This document shows positions 1 to 9,167 of a stretch of DNA of 64,000 bases, piece after piece (position 1 is the first letter of the stretch; every line of letters begins with the position of its first letter). The translations under genes were made by a program, and so were the position numbers. The notes under the pieces were generated by a model. It ran no database searches. It was given only the letters and a program-made list of their open reading frames with translations, and was not told the origin of the DNA. Where the stretch lies: contig NZ_QOVK01000017.1 of the NCBI RefSeq assembly GCF_004104075.1, forward strand, positions 36,219-100,218, read 5' to 3'. The stretch comes from Leeuwenhoekiella polynyae. GTDB taxonomy: Bacteria; Bacteroidota; Bacteroidia; Flavobacteriales; Flavobacteriaceae.

Positions 1-573
1 CGTAAGAATGGTGGCAATGATTCCTATTGGGATATTGATGTAAAAAATATAAGGCCACGAGTAATTATCTACTAAATAACCGCCTAATGGTGGACCTAAA
101 GTAGGTCCCACAATAACACCCATTCCATAAATGGCTTGTGCCATACCACGTTTTGCGGCTGGATAACTTTCGGTAATGATAGTTTGTGCAGTAACGAGAA
201 GTGCTCCACCTCCTAAACCTTGTACAAATCTAAAAGCTACCAATTCCCAGATATTTGTGGCGTTTCCGCAGAGAAAAGATGAAAACGTAAATATGACAAT
301 CGAAACGGCAAAATAATTACGTCTACCAAATTGTTTAGAAAGCCAACTTGTCATCGGGATGATGATGACGTTTGCTATTGCATAGGCGGTAATTACCCAG
401 GCAACGTCTGTTAAAGTTGCACCCAGACTACCGCGCATATCATTTAACGCAACGTTTACAATGGTTGTATCTACTATTTCCAGTAGGGCACAGAGAATAG
501 CGGTAATCGTAATAATCACGCGTCTAAAACCGTACTCAACCAGACTGTCTTGTGCTTCAATAGCCTCAGGCAT
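1..573 (-). CDS. DHA2-family MFS drug efflux transporter (EmrB/QacA type), partial
   Basis: The gene runs leftward off the window, so only its first 191 codons are present. They encode the start of a proton-driven inner-membrane drug pump of the DHA2 (EmrB/QacA) family. A short cytoplasmic lead is followed by a first helix carrying LEIVDTTIVNVAL, typical of TM1 in this family, and by GPTLGPPLGG, which matches the antiporter motif C. ATG at 573 lies six bases after the stop of the HlyD gene, so it is the last visible gene of a TetR-TolC-HlyD-MFS operon. Its partners should form a tripartite pump across both membranes. The family call is firm; the substrate is unknown. Confidence 0.9.
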   Translation of the reverse strand, partial: MPEAIEAQDSLVEYGFRRVIITITAILCALLEIVDTTIVNVALNDMRGSLGATLTDVAWVITAYAIANVIIIPMTSWLSKQFGRRNYFAVSIVIFTFSSFLCGNATNIWELVAFRFVQGLGGGALLVTAQTIITESYPAAKRGMAQAIYGMGVIVGPTLGPPLGGYLVDNYSWPYIFYINIPIGIIATILT

Positions 574-579
574 GATTTT

Positions 580-1662
580 TTAATTTAGATGAACATCTAT
601 TTCGGCGTTCATTCCGGCGCGCAATAGCGCCAGTTTTGCTGCGTCATTTGCATTTGTAAAGTTGATCTTCACCGGAAGTCTCTGTACCGTTTTGACAAAA
701 TTCCCAGTTGCATTATCGGGAGGTAAAAGCGAGAAACGTGCTCCTGTCGCCGGAGAAAAATTACTGATAATCCCTTCAAATTCTACATCAGGAAAGGCAT
801 CAATGGTAATACCTACTTTTTGCCCTACTTTCATATCGTTCAGTTGCGTTTCTTTAAAGTTTGCAACCACCCATTTGTTTTGTGTATTTACCAAATAAAA
901 TAAAGCCTGTCCCGGCTGCACAAATTGACCTTGCTGCATTTCAACCGAAGAAAGTTGGCCGTCTATAGGAGCAGTTACTACTGTATAATCCAGATTGAGT
1001 TGCGCAGCATCTACCTGTGCTTGTGCACTCTTAACATTAGCTTCTGCAACTGCTACTTGTTTTTCGGTCACCTTACTCTGAGAAGTAGCAGCCTGACTCT
1101 GACTTCTTACAGCTTTCTGCTGATCTTCTAAAACCGAAAGACGTGCAGCAGCTTCTTGTTTTGAGGCCAAAGCCTGCTCGTATTGTTGTGTGGTGATGCT
1201 TTTATTATCATAAAGATTTTTATAGCGGGTATAATCATCTGTAGCTCTTCTAAGTTGAATTTTTGCAGACTCTATACTTCCGTAAGTTGAAGAAACCTGA
1301 GCATACGATGCATTTGCATTAGCCTGTGATGAACCTATTGAAGATTCTGCAACAGCAACCTGACTTTGAGCAGCAGCCAAATTAGCTTTTGCTTGTTCTA
1401 GCTGAACGAGATAATCACGCTGATCTATAGTAAAAAGCGTGTCTCCTGCTTTAACAATATCATTATCAGACACAAAAATTTTATCGACATAACCACCCAC
1501 GTGCGGAATGATCGAGTTCATATTTGCTTCTACCTGAGCATCGTCTGTCTCCTCGTGAGAAAGAGAATGTACAAACTTATAACCTCCGTAAGCAACACCA
1601 AGTATCACAAGAACTGAGATAATGATGATAAACTTTTTATTGGTTTTTTTCTTCTGTTCCAT
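580..1662 (-). CDS. HlyD/EmrA-family membrane fusion protein of efflux pump
   Basis: This 360-residue protein is the periplasmic adaptor of the pump. A positively charged, Lys-rich start is followed by one transmembrane helix (about residues 11-30). The first half of a biotinyl-lipoyl-like domain follows (about 40-80, with GGYVDKIFVSDNDIVKAGD). A long Ala/Gln-rich coiled coil spans about 83-222. The second lipoyl half (VTAPIDGQL, about 229-258) and a beta-barrel domain complete it. This is the EmrA layout and fits the EmrB-type pump encoded next to it. The upstream TolC gene ends 13 bases before it. No oddities were seen. Confidence 0.93.
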   Translation of the reverse strand: MEQKKKTNKKFIIIISVLVILGVAYGGYKFVHSLSHEETDDAQVEANMNSIIPHVGGYVDKIFVSDNDIVKAGDTLFTIDQRDYLVQLEQAKANLAAAQSQVAVAESSIGSSQANANASYAQVSSTYGSIESAKIQLRRATDDYTRYKNLYDNKSITTQQYEQALASKQEAAARLSVLEDQQKAVRSQSQAATSQSKVTEKQVAVAEANVKSAQAQVDAAQLNLDYTVVTAPIDGQLSSVEMQQGQFVQPGQALFYLVNTQNKWVVANFKETQLNDMKVGQKVGITIDAFPDVEFEGIISNFSPATGARFSLLPPDNATGNFVKTVQRLPVKINFTNANDAAKLALLRAGMNAEIDVHLN

Positions 1663-1675
1663 TTTTTTGAGGGGA

Positions 1676-3010
1676 TTAATTTTGAGAAAATTGATTGGTG
1701 AGCGCGCCTTCAGCGCTTAATAATTCGTAATATTTTTGGGTAATATCTGCTTTCGCATAAGCGAGATTGATACGTGTTTGCAGTTGTTGTACATCTGCTT
1801 CAAGTAAATCATTAGTATCAGATAAACCGTTGTCGTATTTGTCTTTAACGATACGGTAGTTTTCAACAGCTTGTTCTTCAGAAACCTCATAGACTTCAAA
1901 AGTTTCTAAAGCCAGATTATATTCAGCTAATGCATTTTGAGCATTCACTTGTGCTTGTGAAGTAGCCTGATCAATACGGTAATTCATTTCTTGAGCCTGA
2001 CTTTCGGCTAATTTCACTTTGGCTTTGGTCTTAAAAAGTGACGAAACATTATACGATAAACCCACACCTACATTCATCGCATTCGTTACAGTAAGTGCAT
2101 TATTTAAATCAAGAGCTATATAACCCCCTACAAGAGCTAGAGATGGGTAATAGTCCCCTTTTGCAATTTTTATTTGATCTTGTAAGGCTTCTTCCTGATA
2201 ATTTAAAGCCTGAAGATCATTACGCTGAGAAATATTGGGTAAAGTAGCAGCAATAGGGGTGATGGCACTTACGTCTGTATTAATTGTAGTGTCTTCTGGC
2301 AGTTTTAATAAAGCGTTGAGATTATAATTTAGAATACGGGCATTTTTTTTAGCATTAGCCAGTGACAATTCTATATTGGCTTGTTGTAATTGAGCCTTTA
2401 AAAGATCATTACGAGCAAGCAAACCATTTTCCTCCATATTCGTAAAATCTTTAACGCGTTGATCTGCGCTTTTAAGATTGTCTTTTACTAAATCTATTGT
2501 AGCATTAGCCTTATAAAGACTCAGATACATTTGAATAGCTTGTAATGCGAGTTTTTCCTGTTCATTAGCAGCATTAAATATGGATGCTTGTAACTTGTTT
2601 TCACTGGCAGAAACACTATTCTTTAGTTTAAAACCAGAAAAAATTGGTAAGGATACGTCAGCAGAGCCAATTAATAATCCGTTTACATCGGGAGAAGAAC
2701 TGGTTTGTTCTGATGAGCCATCGCTGCTTTCTGGCGAACTTAACGGAATCTGAAGATTGACATTTGCATTTGTCAAATACCGATATTGACCTGAAATATT
2801 CAAGTCTGGATATTGCATATTCTTAGTGATGGTGAGTTCATTTTTAGCCAGATCTATTTGAGATCCGTTTATTTTTGAAGCATCACTTGTACTAAGTGCA
2901 AGCTTTACAACTTCTTCAAGCGAGAGATTTTTAGAATTCTGAGCTTGAGCCTGAGCGAATTTTATACTTAGCAGTACAAGTAGAACGGCCAATATAGATT
3001 TAGTTTTCAT
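1676..3010 (-). CDS. TolC-family outer-membrane efflux channel
   Basis: The 444-residue product begins with a signal peptide ending near AQAQA and is rich in long amphipathic helices with Asn/Gln/Ala heptads, as in TolC-type outer-membrane trimers. Two internally similar halves are visible (about 30-235 and 250-435), each with helix-strand-helix character. It supplies the outer-membrane exit duct for the adjoining HlyD and MFS proteins. Its start overlaps the end of the TetR gene by 11 bases, which implies translational coupling within one operon. The family assignment is based on composition, length and context rather than on a short signature. Confidence 0.9.
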   Translation of the reverse strand: MKTKSILAVLLVLLSIKFAQAQAQNSKNLSLEEVVKLALSTSDASKINGSQIDLAKNELTITKNMQYPDLNISGQYRYLTNANVNLQIPLSSPESSDGSSEQTSSSPDVNGLLIGSADVSLPIFSGFKLKNSVSASENKLQASIFNAANEQEKLALQAIQMYLSLYKANATIDLVKDNLKSADQRVKDFTNMEENGLLARNDLLKAQLQQANIELSLANAKKNARILNYNLNALLKLPEDTTINTDVSAITPIAATLPNISQRNDLQALNYQEEALQDQIKIAKGDYYPSLALVGGYIALDLNNALTVTNAMNVGVGLSYNVSSLFKTKAKVKLAESQAQEMNYRIDQATSQAQVNAQNALAEYNLALETFEVYEVSEEQAVENYRIVKDKYDNGLSDTNDLLEADVQQLQTRINLAYAKADITQKYYELLSAEGALTNQFSQN

Positions 3011-3623
3011 AAGTCAAGAGAGCTTTAAGCGTAGTTTGTATGTGCTTAGTAAGGGTAGTTTTTACAAAAGAGTCGGTTTGCCTTTTGCTTTTTATAGAAT
3101 AGATCTGATTGAAATATTCCTGATTGTAGTTGAAGTGAAAATAGATTCCTATAAGTGTAGGTATGATTAATGGAATTTCTATGTTTTCTTTAAAAATGCC
3201 AGCCTGCTGACCTTTAATAATAAAAGATTCAAGAGTCTGATGATTTTCTTTTTTCTGATTGATGTAGTGCTCAAAGGTGAGACAGCCGGATTCTTTCGAT
3301 AATTCAGTATGAATTATTTTATAAATACGCTGATTTTCATGAATGCGCATAACAAATAAGGTCACAAGCTGGTCTAGACGTTTTTTAAAACCAACATCAT
3401 CTTTATTGATAACACTAAGAAGATCAATCTTAAAGTTTGCCATACGGTAAACCACTAAGTGCTCTAGTAATTTTTCTTTTGAGCCAAAATAATAAGATAT
3501 CATCGCGATATTGATACCTGCCTCTTTAGCAATGTTGCGCACAGAGGTACCGGTAAAACCATTTTCTGCAAACAGTTTTTCAGCAACTGTTATAATTTGT
3601 AATTGTTTTTCGTTTAACTCCAT
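3000..3623 (-). CDS. TetR/AcrR-family transcriptional regulator of the efflux operon
   Basis: This 207-residue protein has a canonical TetR N-terminal helix-turn-helix (about residues 8-52, with FAENGFTGTSVRNIAKEAGI then SYYFGSKEKLLEH), followed by an all-helical ligand domain. It is the first gene of the efflux operon, an arrangement in which the repressor usually controls its own transcript. Three copies of a TTAAAC-N4-GTTTAA dyad lie just upstream at 3649-3703, and the first overlaps a TAnnTTTG -7 element. The inference is autorepression relieved by a pump substrate. The ligand is not deducible. Confidence 0.93.
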   Translation of the reverse strand: MELNEKQLQIITVAEKLFAENGFTGTSVRNIAKEAGINIAMISYYFGSKEKLLEHLVVYRMANFKIDLLSVINKDDVGFKKRLDQLVTLFVMRIHENQRIYKIIHTELSKESGCLTFEHYINQKKENHQTLESFIIKGQQAGIFKENIEIPLIIPTLIGIYFHFNYNQEYFNQIYSIKSKRQTDSFVKTTLTKHIQTTLKALLTYEN

Positions 3624-3648
3624 AACATTTTAAAAATGTTAGACAAAG

Positions 3649-3703
3649 TTAAACGTTTGTTTAAATTAAACGTTTGTTTAATTGTATTTAAACACTTGTT
3701 TAA
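3649..3703 (-). promoter_or_regulatory. Three TetR-type operator dyads upstream of the efflux operon
   Basis: Perfect inverted repeats TTAAAC-N4-GTTTAA occur at 3649-3664, 3666-3681 and 3688-3703. The first two share the spacer GTTT and the third has ACTT, so arms are conserved while the spacer varies. The minus-strand box TAACTTTG (3651-3644) overlaps the first dyad and fits the Bacteroidota -7 element; no clear -33 element was found. Position, symmetry and spacer variation point to binding sites for the adjacent TetR protein. Confidence 0.75.
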
Positions 3704-3768
3704 CAGAAAACGTTTTCGTACTATGAATTGGTTTATGAGATGATCTTAAACTATTATTAGAACTTGTT

Positions 3769-5406
3769 TTAGTCTTTTCTAACGTGTTTCAAAACCAGAA
3801 AATCTTGTGGGTTTGCCTTTAGTCCGTCAACATTTTTGTGTACAAATTTGATCACCTGATCGTAGTAAAGGGTTACAAAAGGAGCTTTTGAGATGAGAAT
3901 AGAATCCATTTTTTGATAGAGTTCTTTTCGCTTTTCTATATCTGAAATTTTAAAGCTTTCTTCGTAAAATTGATCAAATTCTTCATTAGAGAAGTGTGTG
4001 TAATTAGGCCCTCCTGGGGTAAAATTTTTACTGTAATACAGAGAGAGGTAATTTTCTGCATCTGGATAATCTGCGATCCAGCTGGCACGGAAAGCATCCA
4101 GTTTTCCAGTTGACTTCAATTGGCGTAGGGTAGAGGGCGGCATCACATCGATATTAATTGTCAAGCCTAATTTTCCCAGCTCCCGTTGAATGTATTCGCA
4201 AATATCAAGATACTGGCTGTTTGTTCCTATGTTGATAACAGGATTAGGGTTTCCTGTTTGTTTAATATATTTTTCAATTAACTTACGAGCTTTTACAGGA
4301 TCATATTCAAATCCTTTAGCACCATAACCGGGTAATCCTTTAGGGATAAAGCCTGAATTGGCAGGTTCTCCTATTCCATTACGCAAATATTTGATCATCT
4401 TGACGCGATCAAATCCATAGTTAATAGCTTTTCTAAGTAAAGGAGAGCGTACTTCTTTTGAAGAGCTTTCTAAGAAAAACCCTAAGTATTCTGTATTTAA
4501 AAATGGGCCGGTAATCGTCTTTACCTGATCTTTATATTTGTCTTTTAGCTTGCCGGTAGCAGTAAGTAACTCGTCTTTGTAAGAGGGGTCTAGACTGTTG
4601 AGCATATCGAGATTGCCCTGAGCAAATTGCAAAAACTCACTTTGCTTATCTGGTAAAAAAGTGATAGCTACAGCTTCGAGATAGGGGAGTTTAACTCCGT
4701 TTTCGTCTGTTTCAAAGTAATTGTAATTCTTCCGAAGGACTAATTTAACGCCTTCTTCCCAGCGTTTAAATTTGAAAGGACCCGTGCCTATTGGGTGTTT
4801 TCTGAAATCGTTTCCATAATATTCAACAATTTCTTTTGGTATAACTGAGCAATACCGCATTGTTAACAAGCCCATAAAAGCCGGGAATTCTTTTTTTAGT
4901 TTAATAACAAGCGTACTGTCGTTAACAGCTTTATAAGTTTCAACATTATTCAACACCCAGCTTCCCGGTGAGGCGACTTTGGGATCTTTAAGGCGATCAA
5001 AACTATACACAAAATCTAATGCTGTGACCTTGCGTGTGCTGTCTGCTGTTTTAAATTGTGCGTGTTTGTGAAAAACAACATCATCACGTAAGGTAAAAGT
5101 GTATGTTTTGGTATCCTCACTTACAACCCAACTCTTAGCTATATCCGGAGCTATATTTAAACTATCATCCTGTTGTACTAGGCCATTAAATAATTGATTC
5201 GTGGGCCAGATTATAGGTGGGTTTCTGGCAAAAGCAGGATCTAAAGTAGCAACATTATAATGCTCATTGTATCTAAAAACTTTAAGTTCATTCTTAGTGT
5301 TTTTTTCAGAATTACAAGAGCTGAATACTATAACGAATATTGCGCAAAGCATATACCTGTAACGTTTTTGAAAAAAAGTAAAAAGGCGGTAGTTGTTTAG
5401 GGTCAT
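3769..5406 (-). CDS. ABC transporter substrate-binding lipoprotein, OppA/DppA (SBP_bac_5) family
   Basis: The product is a periplasmic peptide/nickel-type solute-binding protein of about 545 residues. I place the start at ATG 5406 because it gives a lipoprotein signal with a lipobox ending VFSSC (Cys31). A longer reading from 5616 would run through the mtaB promoter, a 14-bp palindrome and the start of mtaB, and has no signal peptide of its own. The mature part contains family features such as LDPAFARNPP, FKTADSTRKVTALDFVYSFDR (split here only by description), GTGPFKF and ADYPDAENYL. No permease or ATPase genes adjoin it, so it may serve a transporter encoded elsewhere or act as an orphan sensor of peptides. 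Confidence 0.9.
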   Translation of the reverse strand: MTLNNYRLFTFFQKRYRYMLCAIFVIVFSSCNSEKNTKNELKVFRYNEHYNVATLDPAFARNPPIIWPTNQLFNGLVQQDDSLNIAPDIAKSWVVSEDTKTYTFTLRDDVVFHKHAQFKTADSTRKVTALDFVYSFDRLKDPKVASPGSWVLNNVETYKAVNDSTLVIKLKKEFPAFMGLLTMRYCSVIPKEIVEYYGNDFRKHPIGTGPFKFKRWEEGVKLVLRKNYNYFETDENGVKLPYLEAVAITFLPDKQSEFLQFAQGNLDMLNSLDPSYKDELLTATGKLKDKYKDQVKTITGPFLNTEYLGFFLESSSKEVRSPLLRKAINYGFDRVKMIKYLRNGIGEPANSGFIPKGLPGYGAKGFEYDPVKARKLIEKYIKQTGNPNPVINIGTNSQYLDICEYIQRELGKLGLTINIDVMPPSTLRQLKSTGKLDAFRASWIADYPDAENYLSLYYSKNFTPGGPNYTHFSNEEFDQFYEESFKISDIEKRKELYQKMDSILISKAPFVTLYYDQVIKFVHKNVDGLKANPQDFLVLKHVRKD

Positions 5407-5482
5407 AAGTATCTTCCGTTCATCTGTTGCCAAATAAATTTCTTTAATTGACCAGGCCAGTTGTATGAATCGCTTTACAGAC

Positions 5483-5513
5483 TTGAGCAATAGGATTATT
5501 GTAGTTAACTTTG
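5483..5513 (+). promoter_or_regulatory. Promoter of mtaB
   Basis: TTG at 5483-5485 and TAACTTTG at 5506-5513 are separated by 20 bases and match the Bacteroidota TTG/TAnnTTTG promoter form. Transcription would start near 5520, leaving a leader of about 70 bases that contains the GCTTTCGCGAAAGC palindrome. Confidence 0.6.
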
Positions 5514-5540
5514 CACCCTTAATAGATGCGGTTATTTTTC

Positions 5541-5554
5541 GCTTTCGCGAAAGC
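5541..5554. repeat. Perfect 14-bp palindrome GCTTTCGCGAAAGC in the mtaB leader
   Basis: The sequence is a perfect 14-bp palindrome. An identical copy sits inside the coding region of the anti-sigma-like gene at 28696-28709, where it encodes Ala-Phe-Ala-Lys-Ala. Partial forms occur near 56943 and 57327. Occurrence in both coding and non-coding DNA argues for a role of the DNA word itself and not only an RNA hairpin. Confidence 0.8.
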
Positions 5555-5588
5555 AAAACAAAAGTAACCAATTGTGAAGAAGATTCTA

Positions 5589-6926
5589 ATGAACGAAGCA
5601 GGTAAAAAAGTCGCATTTTATACGTTGGGTTGTAAACTCAATTTTTCTGAAACCGCAACCATTTCCAGAAGTTTTGAAAACGAAGGTTTTGATCGGGTAG
5701 ATTTTACTGATGAAGCAGATATTTATGTGATCAATACGTGTAGTGTAACTGAAAATGCTGACAAGCGTTTTAAAACTATTGTTAAGCAAGCTCAGAAAAT
5801 TAATCCCGATGCTTTTGTTGCTGCTGTAGGTTGTTATGCACAATTAAAACCAGAAGAGCTTGCTGATGTAGATGGTGTTGATCTCGTTTTGGGAGCTACT
5901 GAAAAATTTAAGATTACAGACTATCTCAATGACCTTTCTAAAAACGATATGGGAGAGGTGCATAGCTGTGAGATTGAAGATGCAGATTTTTATGTGGGGT
6001 CTTATTCTATAGGCGATCGCACGCGTGCTTTCTTAAAAGTTCAAGATGGTTGTGATTATAAATGTACGTATTGTACCATACCGCTGGCACGTGGGATTTC
6101 GCGTAGTGATACCTTAGAGAATGTTCTTAAAAACGCTAAAGAGATCTCTGAGAAAGGTATACGTGAGATTGTGTTGACTGGAGTAAACATAGGAGATTAT
6201 GGTAAGGGTGAGTTTGGTAATAAAAAACATGAGCATACGTTTTTAGATCTTGTGAAAGCGATTGATCAGATTGAAGGTATTGAGCGCTTGCGTATCTCCA
6301 GTATAGAGCCTAATCTTCTTAAAAATGAAACGATTCAAGTAGTTGCAGAATCGCGAGCATTTGTACCGCATTTTCATATTCCACTGCAAAGCGGTAATAA
6401 TGAGCTTTTGGGTAAAATGAGCCGTCGTTACAAACGTGAACTTTATGTTGATCGGGTTCAGGAAATTAAAAGACTTATGCCAGACGCGTGTATTGGAGTA
6501 GATGTGATCGTAGGTTTCCCCGGAGAGACTGATGAACATTTTTTAGATACGTATACATTTTTAAATGAGCTTGATATCTCGTACTTGCATGTGTTTACCT
6601 ATTCTGAGCGTGACAATACTAAAGCTGCAAATATGAATGGAGTAGTACCACTTAAAACACGTAAAAAGAGAAGTAAAATGCTCCGTGGACTTTCGGCAAA
6701 AAAGAGAAGGGCTTTTTATGAATCTCAATTAGGAACTGATAGAACGGTTCTTTTTGAAGGTGAAAACAAAAAAGGATACATACACGGTTTTACCGAAAAC
6801 TATGTAAAAGTTAAAACGCCTTGGGACCCTGCATTAATAAATACGACACACCAGATAAATCTGAGTGATATAGATGAAGATGGTTTAGTCCGTTTTGAAT
6901 ATGCAAGCGAACCTGAAATCGCATAA
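5589..6926 (+). CDS. mtaB: tRNA (N6-L-threonylcarbamoyladenosine(37)-C2) methylthiotransferase MtaB
   Basis: This radical-SAM enzyme adds a methylthio group to t6A at position 37 of tRNAs that read ANN codons. The N-terminal UPF0004 domain supplies three cluster cysteines (in GCKLNF, NTCSVTE and VGCYAQ, about C15, C51, C82), and the SAM cluster motif CDYKCTYC follows at about C155/C159/C162. The C-terminal third corresponds to the TRAM-like region. ATG at 5589 gives 445 residues; GTG at 5574 in the same frame is an alternative five codons earlier. The protein resembles MtaB more than MiaB in its short N-terminus and in the sequence GCKLNFSET. It is followed directly by a terminator. Confidence 0.93.
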   Translation: MNEAGKKVAFYTLGCKLNFSETATISRSFENEGFDRVDFTDEADIYVINTCSVTENADKRFKTIVKQAQKINPDAFVAAVGCYAQLKPEELADVDGVDLVLGATEKFKITDYLNDLSKNDMGEVHSCEIEDADFYVGSYSIGDRTRAFLKVQDGCDYKCTYCTIPLARGISRSDTLENVLKNAKEISEKGIREIVLTGVNIGDYGKGEFGNKKHEHTFLDLVKAIDQIEGIERLRISSIEPNLLKNETIQVVAESRAFVPHFHIPLQSGNNELLGKMSRRYKRELYVDRVQEIKRLMPDACIGVDVIVGFPGETDEHFLDTYTFLNELDISYLHVFTYSERDNTKAANMNGVVPLKTRKKRSKMLRGLSAKKRRAFYESQLGTDRTVLFEGENKKGYIHGFTENYVKVKTPWDPALINTTHQINLSDIDEDGLVRFEYASEPEIA

Positions 6927-6929
6927 AAA

Positions 6930-6960
6930 AACCTGCTCTCAAGCAGGTTCAACTTTTTTA
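6930..6960 (+). terminator. Rho-independent terminator after mtaB
   Basis: An 8-bp perfect stem (AACCTGCT / AGCAGGTT) with a CTCA loop is followed by a T-rich tract four bases after the mtaB stop codon. Confidence 0.85.
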
Positions 6961-6975
6961 TGTAGCAAGCAGCTT

Positions 6976-7275
6976 TTAAATATTAATACCCACAGGTAGT
7001 AAATTTTTGTACTTTCTACGGTTTGACCTCATGAATTTCGCAATTTCTGGACTTGTAGGAACCAGTCTGATGTTACGATCTTCAACTTCTTTGAATACAG
7101 CAACGATGAAGTCGTTCATTCTATCTTCAGTGCCTTCCGGCATATGAATCTTAGTTAAAAAGATTTTTCTATCCTGAAGTGAATATTCAATTTTAGCCAA
7201 CTTACCATCAAATGTGGTTTCAAATTGTCTTAAAAAATCGTTGTCTGTTAATTCAATTGCTGTCATTACATCCAT
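6976..7275 (-). CDS. Small GNAT-like N-acetyltransferase domain protein (YjdJ/NATD1 type)
   Basis: The product is 99 residues, or 96 if the second ATG (at MTAIEL) is used. Its order of elements matches the small COG2388-type acetyltransferase fold: a G-x-x-A-x-IEY strand, a helix with FIVAVFKEVEDRNIRLVPTS, and a final IAKFMRSNRRKYKNLL resembling the conserved xxKFIxxHxxY. The usual acetyl-CoA-binding glycine loop is weak (MPEGTEDRMN), so activity is uncertain. It stands alone, convergent with mtaB, and is likely monocistronic. Confidence 0.7.
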   Translation of the reverse strand: MDVMTAIELTDNDFLRQFETTFDGKLAKIEYSLQDRKIFLTKIHMPEGTEDRMNDFIVAVFKEVEDRNIRLVPTSPEIAKFMRSNRRKYKNLLPVGINI

Positions 7276-7496
7276 ATAAAATTGTTTTAAGAAAATAGTT
7301 TACTCGATAATAGAGATATTAAAATGGTATATTCAATATATCTCGGCTTATGTTGCACGTGTTTACCGAATAGTTATTTAGTTTTGCTAAAAAGCTTTTG
7401 ATAAACATTGAACATAATTGTAAGAAAATGCATCGTATAAACGTAAATATACAAAAAAATAAGCAGTTTTTCGGGCTTTAAACTGTTAAACCATTA

Positions 7497-8159
7497 ATGT
7501 TGAGGTATATGATTCACGTATATTTAATGCCGGGTATGGCAGCGAATCCCAGTATTTTTGAGCATATAAAACTTCCTGAAGAAAAGTTTGTGTTACATCC
7601 TCTTTCTTGGAAAATTCCTGAGACGGCTGAGTCACTTTCAGATTATGCAAAGAGAATGCTTGAAGAAGTAACCGAAAAAAATCCGGTGCTTTTAGGAGTG
7701 AGTTTTGGCGGGGTTGTTGTACAAGAAATGGCAAAGCAAATTGAATTTAGAAAGCTCATAATTGTTAGCAGTGTTAAGTCTAAATCTGAATTGCCTAAAC
7801 GAATGCGTTTCAGCGCTGCTTTAGGTTTATATCGTTTGGCACCGGTAAGTCTAGCTCGCAATATAGATACACTGGCTAATTATGCGGTAGGCGATAGGTT
7901 TAAGCATAAAGTTGCACTTTATCAAAAATATTTATCGATTACAGATCCTGTTTATTTGAATTGGGCATTAGAGCAGATGCTCTGTTGGGATCAAATAACT
8001 TATGATAACAGACTAGTACACATACACGGAACCAGTGATCCGGTTTTTCCGTATAGATATATAAATAATTGCATTCCTGTCCCTGGAGGAACACACGCAA
8101 TGATCATCACAAAATGCAAGTGGTTTAACAAAAACCTGCCTAAAATTATTGAGAATTAA
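7497..8159 (+). CDS. Alpha/beta-hydrolase fold protein
   Basis: This 220-residue protein has the nucleophile elbow GVSFGG (Ser69), a likely acidic residue in HGTSDPVF (about 181) and a late His in PGGTHAM (about 200), which together form a plausible Ser-Asp-His triad. There is no signal peptide, so it should be cytoplasmic. An in-frame ATG four codons downstream (MIHVYLMPG) is an equally good start and places the first beta strand closer to the N-terminus. The substrate cannot be inferred; the family includes many small esterases. The lytic transglycosylase gene begins 36 bases after it, so the two may be co-transcribed. Confidence 0.8.
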   Translation: MLRYMIHVYLMPGMAANPSIFEHIKLPEEKFVLHPLSWKIPETAESLSDYAKRMLEEVTEKNPVLLGVSFGGVVVQEMAKQIEFRKLIIVSSVKSKSELPKRMRFSAALGLYRLAPVSLARNIDTLANYAVGDRFKHKVALYQKYLSITDPVYLNWALEQMLCWDQITYDNRLVHIHGTSDPVFPYRYINNCIPVPGGTHAMIITKCKWFNKNLPKIIEN

Positions 8160-8195
8160 TTGGTAATTTGCTACAAACTTCAAAACTAATGCGCT

Positions 8196-9146
8196 ATGAT
8201 AAATTTTAAAAATGTACTGGCCGGTATTGGCCTAGTTGCTACAACTGCTGTTTGTGTGCAGGCTGTACAACAAGAGAAACCTTCGGATCCCGAAATAAAG
8301 GAAAAAGAAAAATTAGTAAACGATTATAATGTTTATGCGATTCCGTTACCAGAAACTTTAGATTTTGCAGGAGAACCTGTGCCTTTAGATAATCCTGATA
8401 TAAGAGAGCGTATGGATAGAGAGCTTTTGGTTAATACGTACTGGCAGTCTAACGGTTTGTTGCTGATCAAAAGAGCTGCGAAATATTTTCCTATAATAGA
8501 GCCTATTTTAAAAGAAGAAGGTTTACCTGATGATTTTAAATATTTAGCTGTGATTGAAAGTGGTTTGACACAGGCGGTTTCTCCGGCTCGTGCTACTGGC
8601 TTCTGGCAGATATTAAGCACTACAGGTAAAGAGCTAGGACTTGAGGTTAATGATAATGTAGATGAGCGCTATAATATTGAACTTTCAACTCGTGCAGCGT
8701 GTAAGTACTTAAAGAAATCAAAGGCTTATTTAGGTAGTTGGACGCTTGCTGCTGCTGGTTATAATGCAGGAAATGCAGGTGTAAGTAGAAGGTTAGATAG
8801 TCAGGATGTAAACGGCTATTATGACTTGTTGTTAGGCGAAGAGACCGGTCGTTATGTTTTTAGAATACTTGCACTGAAACAAATATTGTCTGATCCTGAG
8901 ACTTTTGGTTTTAATTTTACAGAAGATGATCTATATAAAGATGTAGCTTCTTATAAAGTTGAAGTGGACACGGCGGTGACTGATTTTGTGAAATTTGCTC
9001 AGGGTTTTGGCATTAACTATAAGATTTTAAAGTTGCATAACCCGTGGTTGCGTGAAGATCATTTAAATAATGCATCAAGAAAATTGTATCATATCGAGAT
9101 TCCTAAAGAGGGGGTTTACAATGCTAATATTGGTATAGGGCAGTAA
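8196..9146 (+). CDS. Lytic transglycosylase with SLT domain (MltD-like)
   Basis: The 316-residue product cleaves the beta-1,4 link of peptidoglycan with formation of 1,6-anhydromuramic acid. A signal peptide (about 1-25) precedes an SLT domain at about 95-250. The catalytic Glu is E121 in VIESG, followed by the family motifs ATGFWQ and AAGYNAG. The region after 255 resembles a truncated LysM-like tail (VAPKE is absent but KILKLHNPWLR and YHIEIPKEG are present, as in MltD proteins of this phylum). It is followed by a perfect palindromic terminator. It most likely acts in the periplasm in cell-wall turnover. Confidence 0.9.
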   Translation: MINFKNVLAGIGLVATTAVCVQAVQQEKPSDPEIKEKEKLVNDYNVYAIPLPETLDFAGEPVPLDNPDIRERMDRELLVNTYWQSNGLLLIKRAAKYFPIIEPILKEEGLPDDFKYLAVIESGLTQAVSPARATGFWQILSTTGKELGLEVNDNVDERYNIELSTRAACKYLKKSKAYLGSWTLAAAGYNAGNAGVSRRLDSQDVNGYYDLLLGEETGRYVFRILALKQILSDPETFGFNFTEDDLYKDVASYKVEVDTAVTDFVKFAQGFGINYKILKLHNPWLREDHLNNASRKLYHIEIPKEGVYNANIGIGQ

Positions 9147-9167
9147 TAAAAATGTGATTACAACTTA

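Noticed and set aside
5407..5616. A 70-codon N-terminal extension of the peptide-binding protein
   Set aside because: It crosses the mtaB promoter and start and puts the clear lipoprotein signal in the middle of the protein, so ATG 5406 is better.
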